This document shows, one piece after another, positions 34,101 to 43,006 of a DNA stretch of 64,000 nucleotides; within the stretch, counting starts at the first letter, position 1, and the number at the start of each line of letters is the position of its first letter. The stretch comes from Muribaculum intestinale. GTDB taxonomy: Bacteria > Bacteroidota > Bacteroidia > Bacteroidales > Muribaculaceae. The notes beneath the pieces were generated by a model, which worked only from the letters and a program-made list of their open reading frames with translations, had not been told where the DNA came from and made no database searches. Location: the NCBI RefSeq assembly GCF_002201515.1, contig NZ_CP021421.1, forward strand, positions 2,108,001-2,172,000. The letters run 5' to 3'. Position numbers and translations under genes: made by a program.

Positions 34101-35411
34101 GTAACAGATATGCCAGGAAACGACTTCGGGGTAAAGATGTCAGCACCTGTACGGGCTCGCCGTGGATGCCCGGTCTCAATTCCTGTGACTGTTGCCAACA
34201 ACGGCAGTACAGCCAATGCGCCATTTACACTGAAGGTTACAGTCAACGGTGCTGACATGCCGGAGATAACCGATACATTTGATTCCGGAGAGGAACGCAC
34301 ATTTATGATTGAATATACACCCACTCTGGCCGATGGCGAAATGCTAAAGGTTGTCGCCGCTGTATCTTCCGAAGCCGATGAGGTGGCCGCAAATGATGTT
34401 ACACCGGAAGCCGAGATTGAGATTACAGACGCCGAAGGGCTTGATGCTGTGATAGATCTTTCAGCTACAGTCAGCGGGAGTGATGTCGTTTTGTCATGGA
34501 GTGCTCCTGAGAATATAGTCGGAGGCACTGTCACAGAATCGTTTGAACATTGCGAGCCGTGGACTACTGCAGGTATCGGCGATTGGACAACGGTAGATGC
34601 CGACGGATTCCGTACATTCGGAATATACGATGTAGAGTGGCCGGGCAAGATGGAGCCTCATGCGTTCATTGTGTTCAATCCTTCGCTTGCTGCCGGACTT
34701 GATGGCGATGAGGAAGAGTTCATGGCCCACTCCGGAAAGCAGTTTCTCGCATGTTTCGGAGCCGATCCTGAAGAGCCCGTCAATGTAGGTGATGTGCGCA
34801 ATGATGACTGGCTGATTTCGCCGATGCTGTCAGGCGATGCTCAGACAATATCTTTCTACGCCCGGAGTCTTGACCCTTATGGCTCACCGGAGACATTCGA
34901 GGTTCTTGCCTCGGACAGCGGCTGCTCTTTGTCTGATTTTACTACATTGGTAGGTCGCCGTACAGCCAATCGCGCAGGATGGGCGCTGTATACATTTGAA
35001 CTGCCTGAGGGCACACGGTATTTTGCCATCCATGTGATATCTGTCAACTGTTATGCTCTATTTGTCGATGATATCACTTATGAGGCAGCTTCTGCAGTAG
35101 TGGAGGGATATAATGTATATCGCGACGGCAAACTGCTCGCTTCTGTCGTGGCTCCGGGATATACTGATATCCGGGCTGGTGGCAGTCATGCATATTTCGT
35201 AGGTGTACGTTATGACCGCGGTGAATCCGGTGCATCCAATGAGGTGGTGATATCGACAAGCGGCATATCGGCTGTTGTGGCCGATATGGAGGACGATGCT
35301 GATATCTTTACGCTTACGGGCATAAAGGTTGGCCATGGCGTCGCTGACTTTGACCGACTTCCGGCCGGAATATACCTTATGGGTGGCAGAAAGATAGCTG
35401 TTATGCGTTGA
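31194..35411 (+). CDS. Large secreted modular protein (Fn3, choice-of-anchor J and CARDB-like modules)
   Basis: A signal peptide (residues 1-24, ending LADAAE) is followed by a beta-propeller-like N-terminal region and fibronectin-III-like modules (about 365-455 and 725-820). Three jelly-roll choice-of-anchor-J-type modules start near VPWLETFD, LPFADSFAG and SFEHCEPW (about 465, 825 and 1115), two of them with the diagnostic DDWLVTPPI and DDWLISPM. A CARDB-like beta sandwich lies at about 980-1075. The last 35 residues (LTGIKVGHGV, LPAGIYLMGGRKIAV) resemble the type IX sorting tail. The protein is probably an outer-surface or secreted adhesin or carbohydrate binder. No hydrolase motif was found. 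It ends at a clear terminator ahead of the ECF sigma gene. Confidence 0.75.
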   Translation: MTRTTAQWAFAAMMLVSPALADAAELWGNILSSTAWDNPRDNYGVYSFQTDAENFEFRQLKHKTSMNVNGGGTYFDGRHYWINWESYGMGNWYADDYTDDWRNVDGNFFFDDTAVPWDIAYNPKDGFVYGIFNEGSKISTLDFATMQTTPVTTIYTGFPVVAIAVSKDGVVYWIDSRGTCSFWNTQYGFGFAQTAVDTGINVASEPQSAAFDEDTGLLYWTAKADDGATALYCIDVAGKSCQKLVDFPNNEYVVSLRVVNDAVVSGAPVRVANLTAEFVGGELAGNISFTLPEKTVVGDFLNGNVEYTVSVNGKEHSKGAGTPGDHISLDITLSEGMANISVVTANADGVGQEAKTSVYVGNDNPEAPSDVVLTVADGIFTIRWRAPGQIGSHDGYVDAEAITYTVVRYPGEMIVAEGLAATEFSEKVPDAPLATYYYNVYASSNDKQSRPGRSGSLIAGNALEVPWLETFDTRDGFSMFEVIDVDKDWSTWLWMSQGYAKCSNSYYADNDDWLVTPPIHLKADRTYTVSFMTSVEEAYMPQALTVLWGSADSDPTEYTDVIMPLSELDNEEWTSTEATIRALRDGNYKIAFHCTASSGFYSLSLKNVGIDEGAMLSAPDVCGDIVATPGSNGASRARITFVAPSVTVGGDALGSISRIVVKSDDRIVATVDTPQPGVAYSVDDNEPADGFNIYTIVAYVGELVGAQASARCYVGTDIPAPVSGIELIDNGDGSATLRWESVAIVGENGGYVNPDEVTYSVYTSSNDIVESGISGLSYEIPSVEQTPVPSSVIYRVTASNSKGESAKNRSSVMLLGPSAELPFADSFAGGTPVQHWFLESPNSLYSFRATTLMSQDGDLGANSWRSGGAGEESWIASAKISARGAENPVLTFWYYAYPATPNGLGVYMSCAGKEIKNLATVNYSELEGETGWRKMQLTLDGASALDYISIRFRGFAGEENAIVAIDNILVTDMPGNDFGVKMSAPVRARRGCPVSIPVTVANNGSTANAPFTLKVTVNGADMPEITDTFDSGEERTFMIEYTPTLADGEMLKVVAAVSSEADEVAANDVTPEAEIEITDAEGLDAVIDLSATVSGSDVVLSWSAPENIVGGTVTESFEHCEPWTTAGIGDWTTVDADGFRTFGIYDVEWPGKMEPHAFIVFNPSLAAGLDGDEEEFMAHSGKQFLACFGADPEEPVNVGDVRNDDWLISPMLSGDAQTISFYARSLDPYGSPETFEVLASDSGCSLSDFTTLVGRRTANRAGWALYTFELPEGTRYFAIHVISVNCYALFVDDITYEAASAVVEGYNVYRDGKLLASVVAPGYTDIRAGGSHAYFVGVRYDRGESGASNEVVISTSGISAVVADMEDDADIFTLTGIKVGHGVADFDRLPAGIYLMGGRKIAVMR

Positions 35412-35446
35412 GTTATAATAAATTTTACCACTTACTTACTTTTTAT

Positions 35447-35484
35447 CTATGCTTTGGCAATTCCTGCCAAAGCATAGAATTTTT
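35447..35484 (+). terminator. Terminator of the large secreted-protein gene
   Basis: CTATGCTTTGGCA (35447-35459) pairs perfectly with 35465-35477 over a 5-nt loop and is followed by AATTTTTAT. Confidence 0.85.
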
Positions 35485-35536
35485 ATGGGCATAGATGTAT
35501 TGGCTTTAGTATTCGTTATGTAAAAATATACACTCA

Positions 35537-35568
35537 TTTGAATATATACCATAAAAGAACTAACTTTG
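35537..35568 (+). promoter_or_regulatory. Consensus promoter of the ECF sigma gene
   Basis: TTTG (35537-35540) and TAACTTTG (35561-35568) are separated by exactly 20 nt. This is one of the best housekeeping promoters in the window, so the ECF gene itself is not obviously ECF-dependent. Confidence 0.75.
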
Positions 35569-35619
35569 AAGAGTGAATGAGACTTTTTTCATGCCGGATT
35601 AATGAATGTTGATTAGTGA

Positions 35620-36156
35620 ATGGAAGCCAATATTATATATCGTATTAGCCAAGGCGATGAGCATGCATTTGATACTCTTATGGATGTGTGTTCGCCATCG
35701 CTATATCGATATGCGTTAGGTATAGTCCGTTCACGTGAGGTTGCCGAAGAGATTGTCAGCGATGTGTTTATGGAAGTATGGAAGATGCGCGGATCTCTTC
35801 TTGAAATTTCGTCGCTTGAGAGCTGGATGCGAAAGGTTACTTACTGTAAGGCCGTGACTGCCTTGCGACATGATTATTCCTGTCCGGAAGGTGTGTCTAT
35901 TGACGATATTGTCAACTTCAATATTGACACAGCTCCGTCTCCTGACGAGGAAATAATCTCCAGAGAGGACGCATCGTTACTTAATCAAGCCATACAATCG
36001 CTTCCTGAAAAATGCCGACATGTGTTTTATCTGGCCAAGATAGATTGCATGCCATACAAGGAGATTGCATTGATGCTTGGTATTACAGTGGCTACTGTCA
36101 GTTATCATGTAGGCTATGCGATGGATGCTCTTCGTCGTGTGCTCCGGCATGATTGA
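35620..36156 (+). CDS. ECF-type RNA polymerase sigma factor
   Basis: The 178 residues have sigma region 2 (about 8-75, with DTLMDVCSPSLYRYALGIV and AEEIVSDVFMEVWKMR) and region 4 (about 120-175, with LPEKCRHVFYLAKIDCMPYKEIALMLGITVATVSYH). Region 3 is missing, as in ECF factors. The adjacent FecR gene encodes its likely anti-sigma partner. In Bacteroidetes such pairs usually control a downstream SusC/SusD locus; here only exported enzymes follow. The start is the ATG at 35620. Confidence 0.93.
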   Translation: MEANIIYRISQGDEHAFDTLMDVCSPSLYRYALGIVRSREVAEEIVSDVFMEVWKMRGSLLEISSLESWMRKVTYCKAVTALRHDYSCPEGVSIDDIVNFNIDTAPSPDEEIISREDASLLNQAIQSLPEKCRHVFYLAKIDCMPYKEIALMLGITVATVSYHVGYAMDALRRVLRHD

Positions 36157-36227
36157 CAAGAGGGAACCATCCGGAAATAACTGTTGTCATGAAACCCTCT
36201 AAAATTCGTATTTTACTCACCCGATGA

Positions 36228-36290
36228 AAATTTTTTAGAAAAAATATCGTTTTTAACCTATAGATTCGCGGGGAAGTTGCGTCATATATT
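36228..36290 (+). promoter_or_regulatory. Possible ECF-dependent promoter ahead of the FecR gene
   Basis: TTTTTAACC and CGTCATA lie about 21 nt apart shortly before the FecR ATG. An AAC...CGTC arrangement resembles ECF -35/-10 elements, but the spacing is long and I have no independent evidence. Confidence 0.25.
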
Positions 36291-36304
36291 ATAGAGACAT
36301 TAAT

Positions 36305-37264
36305 ATGAATTACGACAATCGACATAACCGAAATATATCTGACAACACGGTCGACCGCCGTATCGACATGTTTCTTGACAACTATCGTTCAGGCAATGAT
36401 GTTGATGTGGAACGTATCAAGATACTCACTCGCGATAAGATTCGCAGAGAGCGGATGCAAAACCGCATGATTGTGCGCCGCCATATACTTCAATGGGCAG
36501 CAGTGGCCGCAATAGTGGCTGTAGTAGTCTGTGTGTCTTTCTGGATTATGCGTCCGGTATCAGCGATTGATTTATCCGAGGCCTCTGATGCGACTCTTGC
36601 CGAGGCAGGATACACTACTGTGACTGTTCCTGCCGGAGAACGTCGTGAAATAGCTCTTTCCGACGGGTCGGTGATTATAGCAAATTCATGTACTGTTGTA
36701 AAATATCCGGCTGAATTCGATGGCGTCGAGCGTCGGATATTCGCAGATGGCGAGGTTTATTGCCGCATCGCCAAAGATGCTGACCATCCTTTTGTTGTCG
36801 AGAGCAACGGATTTGATATCAGGGTACTCGGCACTACTTTTAATGTACGCAACTCCTCTGACTCCACGGCCAGTGTGGTTCTTGTGGAAGGTGCTGTCGA
36901 GATTTACACTGATTCTCATAATTGTGTGAAAATGAAGCCCAACCACCTTGTAGACATTTGCGCTGGTAATATTACTTCCATGCAGAGTGTCAATCCGGCC
37001 GACTATACGTCATGGATTGATTACAAGCTGCATCTTGACGGTGAGCCTCTCAGCGAGGTGATAAAGCGACTGAATGCCTTCTATGACCTCAATGTGACAT
37101 GCGATTCGGCTCTTGCCGGGGTCAAAATTTACGGAAAACTCAATCTCAAGGGAGAGGCTTCCGAGGTACTTAATTCTATCCAGACAATCGTTCCGATGAA
37201 TATGGAGAGTCATGGACGTGATGTAAGATTGCGTCCTATACAGGAGTCTGACCTTCCGTCATGA
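36305..37264 (+). CDS. FecR-family anti-sigma factor
   Basis: The 319 residues show a short cytoplasmic part with ERIKILTRDKIRRERMQNR, a TM helix at about 61-80 (WAAVAAIVAVVVCVSFWIM), the FecR domain (about 107-205, with VTVPAGERREIALSDGSVIIANS and RIFADGEVYCRIA), and a C-terminal DUF4974 domain (about 240-310, with LDGEPLSEVIKRLNAFYDL). It would sequester the ECF sigma factor and release it after a signal from a TonB receptor with an STN domain. No such receptor lies in this cassette, so the trigger must come from elsewhere in the genome or a different mechanism is used. Confidence 0.92.
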   Translation: MNYDNRHNRNISDNTVDRRIDMFLDNYRSGNDVDVERIKILTRDKIRRERMQNRMIVRRHILQWAAVAAIVAVVVCVSFWIMRPVSAIDLSEASDATLAEAGYTTVTVPAGERREIALSDGSVIIANSCTVVKYPAEFDGVERRIFADGEVYCRIAKDADHPFVVESNGFDIRVLGTTFNVRNSSDSTASVVLVEGAVEIYTDSHNCVKMKPNHLVDICAGNITSMQSVNPADYTSWIDYKLHLDGEPLSEVIKRLNAFYDLNVTCDSALAGVKIYGKLNLKGEASEVLNSIQTIVPMNMESHGRDVRLRPIQESDLPS

Positions 37265-37408
37265 CTCCATTTGATTGTCGCCGCAAGTTAGACGATAATC
37301 ACAAATCAAAGACAAGTATACACGGCTGGTTGTCCGGGATGTAAATTTCCGGAGAGCTATCACCATGTCTGTGCACTTAACCTCAACAACCACGATAACA
37401 CGATATAA

Positions 37409-38941
37409 ATGAAACCATTATCAACATTCTGCAAATCTATTATTGTCAGTAGTGCTCTTTGGGCTGCAGTCCCTGCGGTTGCCGCTTCGGAGATGACTAC
37501 CGTGACTATTGAGCCTGATACAGTAAGCACTTTTCGCAATCCTCTGACGGGATGGGTGATGTATCTCGGTCGTACCTGGGACGCCGATTTCTGGACTGCC
37601 AACGGCTATGACTCGATGGTGACATCCACCGGCGATACCGTGCGGGTCAGTGATTATGCATCATGCGCATATATACGTACATCATGGGCTTCTTTTGAGC
37701 CGGAAGAGGGAAAGTATGCCTGGAACGATCCGGATTCGCGACTGATGCGACTTATTCGTTCAGTATGGGACCGCGGTATGCGTATCGCTTTCCGTGTGGT
37801 GATTGATGGTCGCGATCAGGCGCAGAATACTCCACAATATGTGTTCGATGCTGGTGCCGAGGGATACTATGACCCTAAAAATCCCGGGAAAAATTATTCG
37901 CCTTATCCTGACGACCCTGTGTTTCAGGAGAAATATACCAAATTTTTCCATGCGATGGCCCGTGAATTCGATGACCCCGACAAAGTAGAGTTTATTGACG
38001 CTTACTCTCTTGGCAAGTGGGGTGAAAGCCATTCGATGATTTACAAGGATAATGCCAATAAAGAGCCTGTTTTTGAATGGGTTGTGTCGCTTGCTACAAG
38101 CTGCTTCAAGAGAGTGCCGATGCTTGTGCACTACCATCGTATGCTTGGCGACCCTACCTATGATGGCTGGGGTGCTGTGCCTGAGAACGCCGCCCGACTT
38201 ATCAGCAAGGCAGTTGACCTTGGGTTCTCTTTACGTCACGATGCTTTCGGTATGACAGGGTATTATCAGGAGTGGGAGAAAGAACAGGCTAAGAAATGGA
38301 ATTTCACGCGTCCCATCATAATGGAAGGCGGTTGGATTACCGGTGCCCACCATCGCTATTGGATTGACCCTTCCGGCGAATATCGTCAGGGACATGCAGT
38401 CGACGTGCGAGAAGGCGAGTATAAAGCCTCACGCGAGGCTCATGTCAATATGATGGATTTCCGCATCAATGACGAGACGCGCTCATGGTTTCAGGAGGCA
38501 TTTCCGCTTGTAAAGAAATTCATAGCCGAAGGAGGGTATCGCCTATATCCGGATATGATATCAATACCGTTATCAGCCTCACGCGGTCAGAAAGTCTCGA
38601 TTACACATCGCTGGAATAATCTTGGGTGGGGATACTGCCCGACCAATATCCCGCAGTGGAATCAGAGATACAAGGTGGGATTTGCGTTGCTCGATTCATC
38701 TACACTTGAGCCTGTAAAGGTATGGGCCGACAAAAATACACGTCTCGACCTGTGGCTCAAGGGCTCGCCTACAGAGTATACTACATATATTACTATTGAC
38801 GGAGTTCCGGCTGGTAAGTATGTGTGGGCTGTGGGGCTTGTTGATGTTACACGTGGGAATGAAATCGGCCTGAAAATTGCCGCCAGGAATAACGTGACTA
38901 CGTTAGGGTGGGTAAAACTGTCAGACGTCATATTAAAGTAA
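37409..38941 (+). CDS. Exported DUF4832-type (beta/alpha)8 protein, glycosidase-like
   Basis: A signal peptide (residues 1-25, ending AVAA) leads into NPLTGWVMYLGRTWDADFW, RTSWASFEPEEGKYAW and GMRIAFRVVIDGRD. DAYSLGKWGESHSM and PIIMEGGWITG then resemble barrel-end catalytic motifs with Glu. The C-terminal 130 residues form a beta-sandwich (RGQKVSITHRWNNLGWGYC, YVWAVGLVDVTRG). This matches the DUF4832/beta-galactosidase-like group of Bacteroidales, whose activity I cannot name. It lies 144 bp after the FecR stop and is the first enzyme of the cassette. Confidence 0.78.
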   Translation: MKPLSTFCKSIIVSSALWAAVPAVAASEMTTVTIEPDTVSTFRNPLTGWVMYLGRTWDADFWTANGYDSMVTSTGDTVRVSDYASCAYIRTSWASFEPEEGKYAWNDPDSRLMRLIRSVWDRGMRIAFRVVIDGRDQAQNTPQYVFDAGAEGYYDPKNPGKNYSPYPDDPVFQEKYTKFFHAMAREFDDPDKVEFIDAYSLGKWGESHSMIYKDNANKEPVFEWVVSLATSCFKRVPMLVHYHRMLGDPTYDGWGAVPENAARLISKAVDLGFSLRHDAFGMTGYYQEWEKEQAKKWNFTRPIIMEGGWITGAHHRYWIDPSGEYRQGHAVDVREGEYKASREAHVNMMDFRINDETRSWFQEAFPLVKKFIAEGGYRLYPDMISIPLSASRGQKVSITHRWNNLGWGYCPTNIPQWNQRYKVGFALLDSSTLEPVKVWADKNTRLDLWLKGSPTEYTTYITIDGVPAGKYVWAVGLVDVTRGNEIGLKIAARNNVTTLGWVKLSDVILK

Positions 38942-38974
38942 CGATTTTACGACATGCTCCAAATATTTATGGTG

Positions 38975-40843
38975 ATGAAACGTAATATATTATCTGCGCT
39001 TTCGATTCTGTTAGGTGCCTGTGGCGCGTTCGGAGCCGAGTTGCTTGTGCAGGCCGAATCTTTTGATTCTCACGGAGGATGGAGTCTTGACCAGCAGTTT
39101 ATGGACCATATGGGTTCGCCCTATCTTATTGCCCATGGCCTTGGTAAGCCTGTGGAGGATGCTGTCACCACGGTCGATATTCCGGAGGCAGGCAGATATA
39201 CAGCATGGGTGCGTACCTATAACTGGACTTCTCCATGGGAACCCGACCGCAAGGGGCCGGGAGCATTCCGAGTAAGCGTCAACGGTCGCCGACTTGCATC
39301 TACAGCCGGCGACTCGGGTTCGGCGTGGGAATGGCAGCGTCTTGGAGAAGTGTATCTGAAAAAAGGGAAAGCAACCATAGCGCTTCATGACCTTACCGGC
39401 TTCGACGGACGTTGTGATGCCGTGCTATTGAGTTCTACGCCAGGATTTGTGCCCGGTGATTCTTATACTGAAACAGCGACACTCGATATTCCGGATACCG
39501 AGCAGTTTGATTTTGTAGTCGTAGGAGGCGGTATTGCCGGCATGTGTGCCGCTGTGTCGGCCGCACGGCAGGGTCTCCGCACAGCTCTTGTCAATGACCG
39601 TCCTGTGCTTGGGGGGTGTAATTCTTCTGAGATACGAGTGCATCTTGGCGGCCACTCGGAGATAGGTCCTTATCCGGCTCTTGGACGTATGATTAGAGAG
39701 TTCGGGCATAGCCGCAAAGGCAATGCACAGCCTGCCGCCAACTATGAGGACGAAAAGAAAGATTCATTTATCCGCGCTGAAAAGCTGGTCACTCTGTTTG
39801 CTCCATATCATGCGGTTTCTGTTGATACCGACGGCAATCGAATCAACGGAGTCACAATATGTCATACCTCTACAGGCGACAGGGTGCGTCTGTCAGCCCC
39901 TCTTTTCGCTGACTGTACAGGCGACGGGTCTATCGGCTGTTGGGCCGGTGCCGACTGGACCGTAGGACGCGAGGCTCGGTCTACCTATGGAGAACCGCTT
40001 GCGCCAGAAGTTGCCGATTCGCTTGTAATGGGAGCTTCGGTACAATGGTATAGCAGGGATGATGGGCGAAAGAGCGGTTTTCCGGTGTTTGACTATGGGA
40101 TAACATTCTCCGATTCTACATGCCAAAGGCTTACTATGGGCGAGTGGAAGTGGGAGACGGGTATGCGTCTCGATCCTGTCCGTGATGCCGAGAAAATACG
40201 CGATTATGGTATGCTCGTTGTATATGCCAACTGGAGTTATCTAAAGAACAGGCTCGCGGACAATGATAAATTCCGCAACCGCTCGCTTGATTGGGTGGCG
40301 TATGTCAACGGCAAGCGCGAGAGCCGCCGTCTGCTGGGCGACTATATTCTTAAGCAGGATGATATCGACAAAGGTGTGACGCATGAAGACGCATCGTTTA
40401 CTACTACATGGAGTATCGATCTTCATTTCCCCGATCCGGAAAATTCCCGCCACTTTCCGGGCCGAGAGTTTAAGGCTGTCACCAATCATATATTTATCCA
40501 TCCCTATGCTGTGCCCTACCGTTGTCTATACTCGCGCAATATCGATAATCTGTTTATGGCCGGACGCTGTATCAGCGTCAGCCATGTGGCCCTCGGCACG
40601 GTACGTGTAATGCGCACTACGGGCATGATGGGCGAGGTGGTCGGTATGGCTGCCGGCATATGCTACCGCAACAGCACCACTCCGCGAGGGGTGTACCAGC
40701 AGTATCTTCCCGAATTGAAGGAACTTATGGCGAAGGGTGCCGGACGGCCTGCTGATGAACTTCCCGACAACCAGCGCTTCAACCTCGCCAACAAACTGCT
40801 TCCCGCTCCCCGAGCGCTCCTTGACTGTTCCGGCGACAAGTAG
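38975..40843 (+). CDS. Exported FAD-dependent oxidoreductase with N-terminal carbohydrate-binding-like domain
   Basis: I prefer the ATG at 38975 (MKRNILSALSILLGACGAFG), which gives a clean signal peptide; ATGs at 38954 and 38969 are in frame upstream. Residues about 24-155 form a beta domain of CBM/golvesin type (VQAESFDSHGGWSLD, GRYTAWVRTYNW). The catalytic part has the dinucleotide motif FVVVGGGIAGMCAAVSAARQG (about residues 183-203), GGCNSSEIRVHLGG and NLFMAGRCISVSHVALGT, as in FAD_oxidored-type proteins. The substrate may be a glycoside or sugar alcohol (inference). It sits between the DUF4832 and GH36-like genes. Confidence 0.8.
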   Translation: MKRNILSALSILLGACGAFGAELLVQAESFDSHGGWSLDQQFMDHMGSPYLIAHGLGKPVEDAVTTVDIPEAGRYTAWVRTYNWTSPWEPDRKGPGAFRVSVNGRRLASTAGDSGSAWEWQRLGEVYLKKGKATIALHDLTGFDGRCDAVLLSSTPGFVPGDSYTETATLDIPDTEQFDFVVVGGGIAGMCAAVSAARQGLRTALVNDRPVLGGCNSSEIRVHLGGHSEIGPYPALGRMIREFGHSRKGNAQPAANYEDEKKDSFIRAEKLVTLFAPYHAVSVDTDGNRINGVTICHTSTGDRVRLSAPLFADCTGDGSIGCWAGADWTVGREARSTYGEPLAPEVADSLVMGASVQWYSRDDGRKSGFPVFDYGITFSDSTCQRLTMGEWKWETGMRLDPVRDAEKIRDYGMLVVYANWSYLKNRLADNDKFRNRSLDWVAYVNGKRESRRLLGDYILKQDDIDKGVTHEDASFTTTWSIDLHFPDPENSRHFPGREFKAVTNHIFIHPYAVPYRCLYSRNIDNLFMAGRCISVSHVALGTVRVMRTTGMMGEVVGMAAGICYRNSTTPRGVYQQYLPELKELMAKGAGRPADELPDNQRFNLANKLLPAPRALLDCSGDK

Positions 40844-40909
40844 CGTATATTAATTCATTGACCATCTCGATATCATATTGTCACAGTCTGACCATAACCC
40901 AATCAAGCC

Positions 40910-42976
40910 ATGTCACGTTTCATATATCCTCTGTTACTACTGTCATTGTCCACATCGGTTTCTAAGGCTTCGGAATGCTATGCCACACTTGATGGAGATA
41001 CCTTGCGTATTGGCAACTCTGTTGTAGAGCGTGTGCTCGTATGGAATGACGGCGCGCTTGCTACAGCGCGTATCGCCGTCAAGGGTGCCGCCCCGCTTGT
41101 CGCTGATGCGTCGTCTCCCGACTTCATAGTCAACCGGTCGGTACCTGCCGATGCCAGACTCGACACCATTACAGTGGCGCCCGACGGAGTCACTCCAGAG
41201 CAGTTTCTCGCCACTGTTTCATATAAGGCCGGTCCTCTTGACGTGCGTCGTGTATATCGTATTGTCCCGGGTGTGCCTGCTATTGCTTGCGACACATATC
41301 TTCGCGGAATCCTTGGCGACAACATTCCGACAGGTAATGACAATGCTGCCGACCGTACAAACATCGAGAGCAAGGAGGCAATGAAGGTTACGACGGTTAC
41401 CTCTGTGCTTGACCGCATACGCTTTAACGGAGCTCACTGGCATGGTCGTGCTGTTGAATTCCGTGATGTGACCGACTGGAACAATAATCTTGTATCAGAG
41501 CAGGACTTTATATCATATCGACGTACTCCTCATCGCGGCAATATCCTGATTGTAAGCGACGGCACAGGCAGTCGTGGAGGTGTAGTGATGCTCAAGGAAG
41601 CTCCATCGTCATCTTCGCAGCTATCTTATACCAATGCCGACTTTTTCTCTGATTTCGGAGACTTCACCGTGACAGGAACCGGCCTGAATGCTGCCGATGT
41701 CGTTCCCGACAAGTGGACACAGGCATACTCTACGGTGATGATTCCATATTGCGGCAGCGAGCTCGATGCGCTCACGGCATTAAGGTCATATCAGAAAACA
41801 CGGCGAATCATGATTCCGGGACGCGATGAGATGGTGATGATGAACACGTGGGGCGATCGATCTCAGGATTCAAAGGTAAATGAGGCATTCTGCCTTGCCG
41901 AGCTTGAGCGTGCGTCACGTCTAGGTATAACACATTTCCAGATTGATGACGGATGGCAGTCCGGCAAAAGCCCCAACTCGGCAGTGGCCAAAGGCTCGTT
42001 TAAGGATATATGGCGCAACGCCGATTACTGGAAACCCGACACGATGAAGTATCCTCGCGGACTTCGTCCGGTAGTTGACCGCGCCCATGAGCTTGGAATC
42101 GAAATTGGCCTGTGGTTTAACCCTTCGGTGCAGGATGATTTTGCCGACTGGGAGAAGGATGCAGCCACGCTTGTCGGCCTTTACCGGGACTATGGCATAC
42201 GCATGTTCAAGATTGACGGACTTGCGATAAACTCAAAGCTCGGGGAAGAGCGCTTGCGCAGACTGTTTGACAAGGTGATGCTGGAATCAGGCAATGAGGT
42301 TGTGTTTAATCTCGACGCTACCGCAGGTCGTCGCGCCGGATATCATATGCTCAACCGTTATGGAAATATATTTCTTGAAAACCGGTATACTGACTGGGGT
42401 AATTACTATCCTTATCATACTTTGCGCAATCTGTGGATGCTTTCGAAGTATGTGCCTGCTGAGATACTTCAGATAGAGTTCCTGAACAAGTGGCGAAACC
42501 CCGACAAATATCCGACAGGTGATCCGTTTGCTCCGGTCAATTACTCGTTTGACTATCTTTTTGCCGTTACAATGGCCGGGCAGCCGCTGGCATGGATGGA
42601 GGCTGCGAATCTTCTCGAGGAGGCCTTCGCTACCGGCAGTTTGATAAAGGAGTATCGCAGTATGCAACACGCATTCCATCAAGGTACCATACTCCCGGTT
42701 GGGGAGGAGCCATCGGGCCGTTCTTTTACAGGATTCCAGTCTGTAATATCACCTTACGAGGGTTTTCTGCTGCTCTATCGTGAATCGACTCCTGAATCTA
42801 CTCGGATTATCGACACTTGGCTTCCGGAGGGAACCGATGTGCAGCTTATCCCGGTCCTTGGCGATACGGGGCAGACTCAAATGTCGGTGGCTGAGAATGG
42901 CCGTATCAGAGTCTCTTTGCGTAATCCCGATTCGTTTGCCATGTACAGATATAAAATAATCGGCAGAAAAAAATAA
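40910..42976 (+). CDS. Exported GH36/clan GH-D alpha-galactosidase-like enzyme
   Basis: After a signal peptide (residues 1-20), a beta-supersandwich domain precedes a TIM barrel with ITHFQIDDGWQSGK, GLWFNPSVQ and MFKIDGLAI. The Asp436 in that last motif is the expected nucleophile of the D clan. FNLDATAGRRAG and NYSFDYLFAVTMAGQPL follow, and a C-terminal beta domain ends the 688 residues. The set KxD plus the FQIDDGWQ strand is typical of GH36 enzymes acting on alpha-galactosides or related substrates; GH27 or GH31-like specificity cannot be excluded. It starts 67 bp after the FAD gene's stop. Confidence 0.82.
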   Translation: MSRFIYPLLLLSLSTSVSKASECYATLDGDTLRIGNSVVERVLVWNDGALATARIAVKGAAPLVADASSPDFIVNRSVPADARLDTITVAPDGVTPEQFLATVSYKAGPLDVRRVYRIVPGVPAIACDTYLRGILGDNIPTGNDNAADRTNIESKEAMKVTTVTSVLDRIRFNGAHWHGRAVEFRDVTDWNNNLVSEQDFISYRRTPHRGNILIVSDGTGSRGGVVMLKEAPSSSSQLSYTNADFFSDFGDFTVTGTGLNAADVVPDKWTQAYSTVMIPYCGSELDALTALRSYQKTRRIMIPGRDEMVMMNTWGDRSQDSKVNEAFCLAELERASRLGITHFQIDDGWQSGKSPNSAVAKGSFKDIWRNADYWKPDTMKYPRGLRPVVDRAHELGIEIGLWFNPSVQDDFADWEKDAATLVGLYRDYGIRMFKIDGLAINSKLGEERLRRLFDKVMLESGNEVVFNLDATAGRRAGYHMLNRYGNIFLENRYTDWGNYYPYHTLRNLWMLSKYVPAEILQIEFLNKWRNPDKYPTGDPFAPVNYSFDYLFAVTMAGQPLAWMEAANLLEEAFATGSLIKEYRSMQHAFHQGTILPVGEEPSGRSFTGFQSVISPYEGFLLLYRESTPESTRIIDTWLPEGTDVQLIPVLGDTGQTQMSVAENGRIRVSLRNPDSFAMYRYKIIGRKK

Positions 42977-43006
42977 TTCGCAAAAAGTTTATCGAAATAT
43001 ATATAT

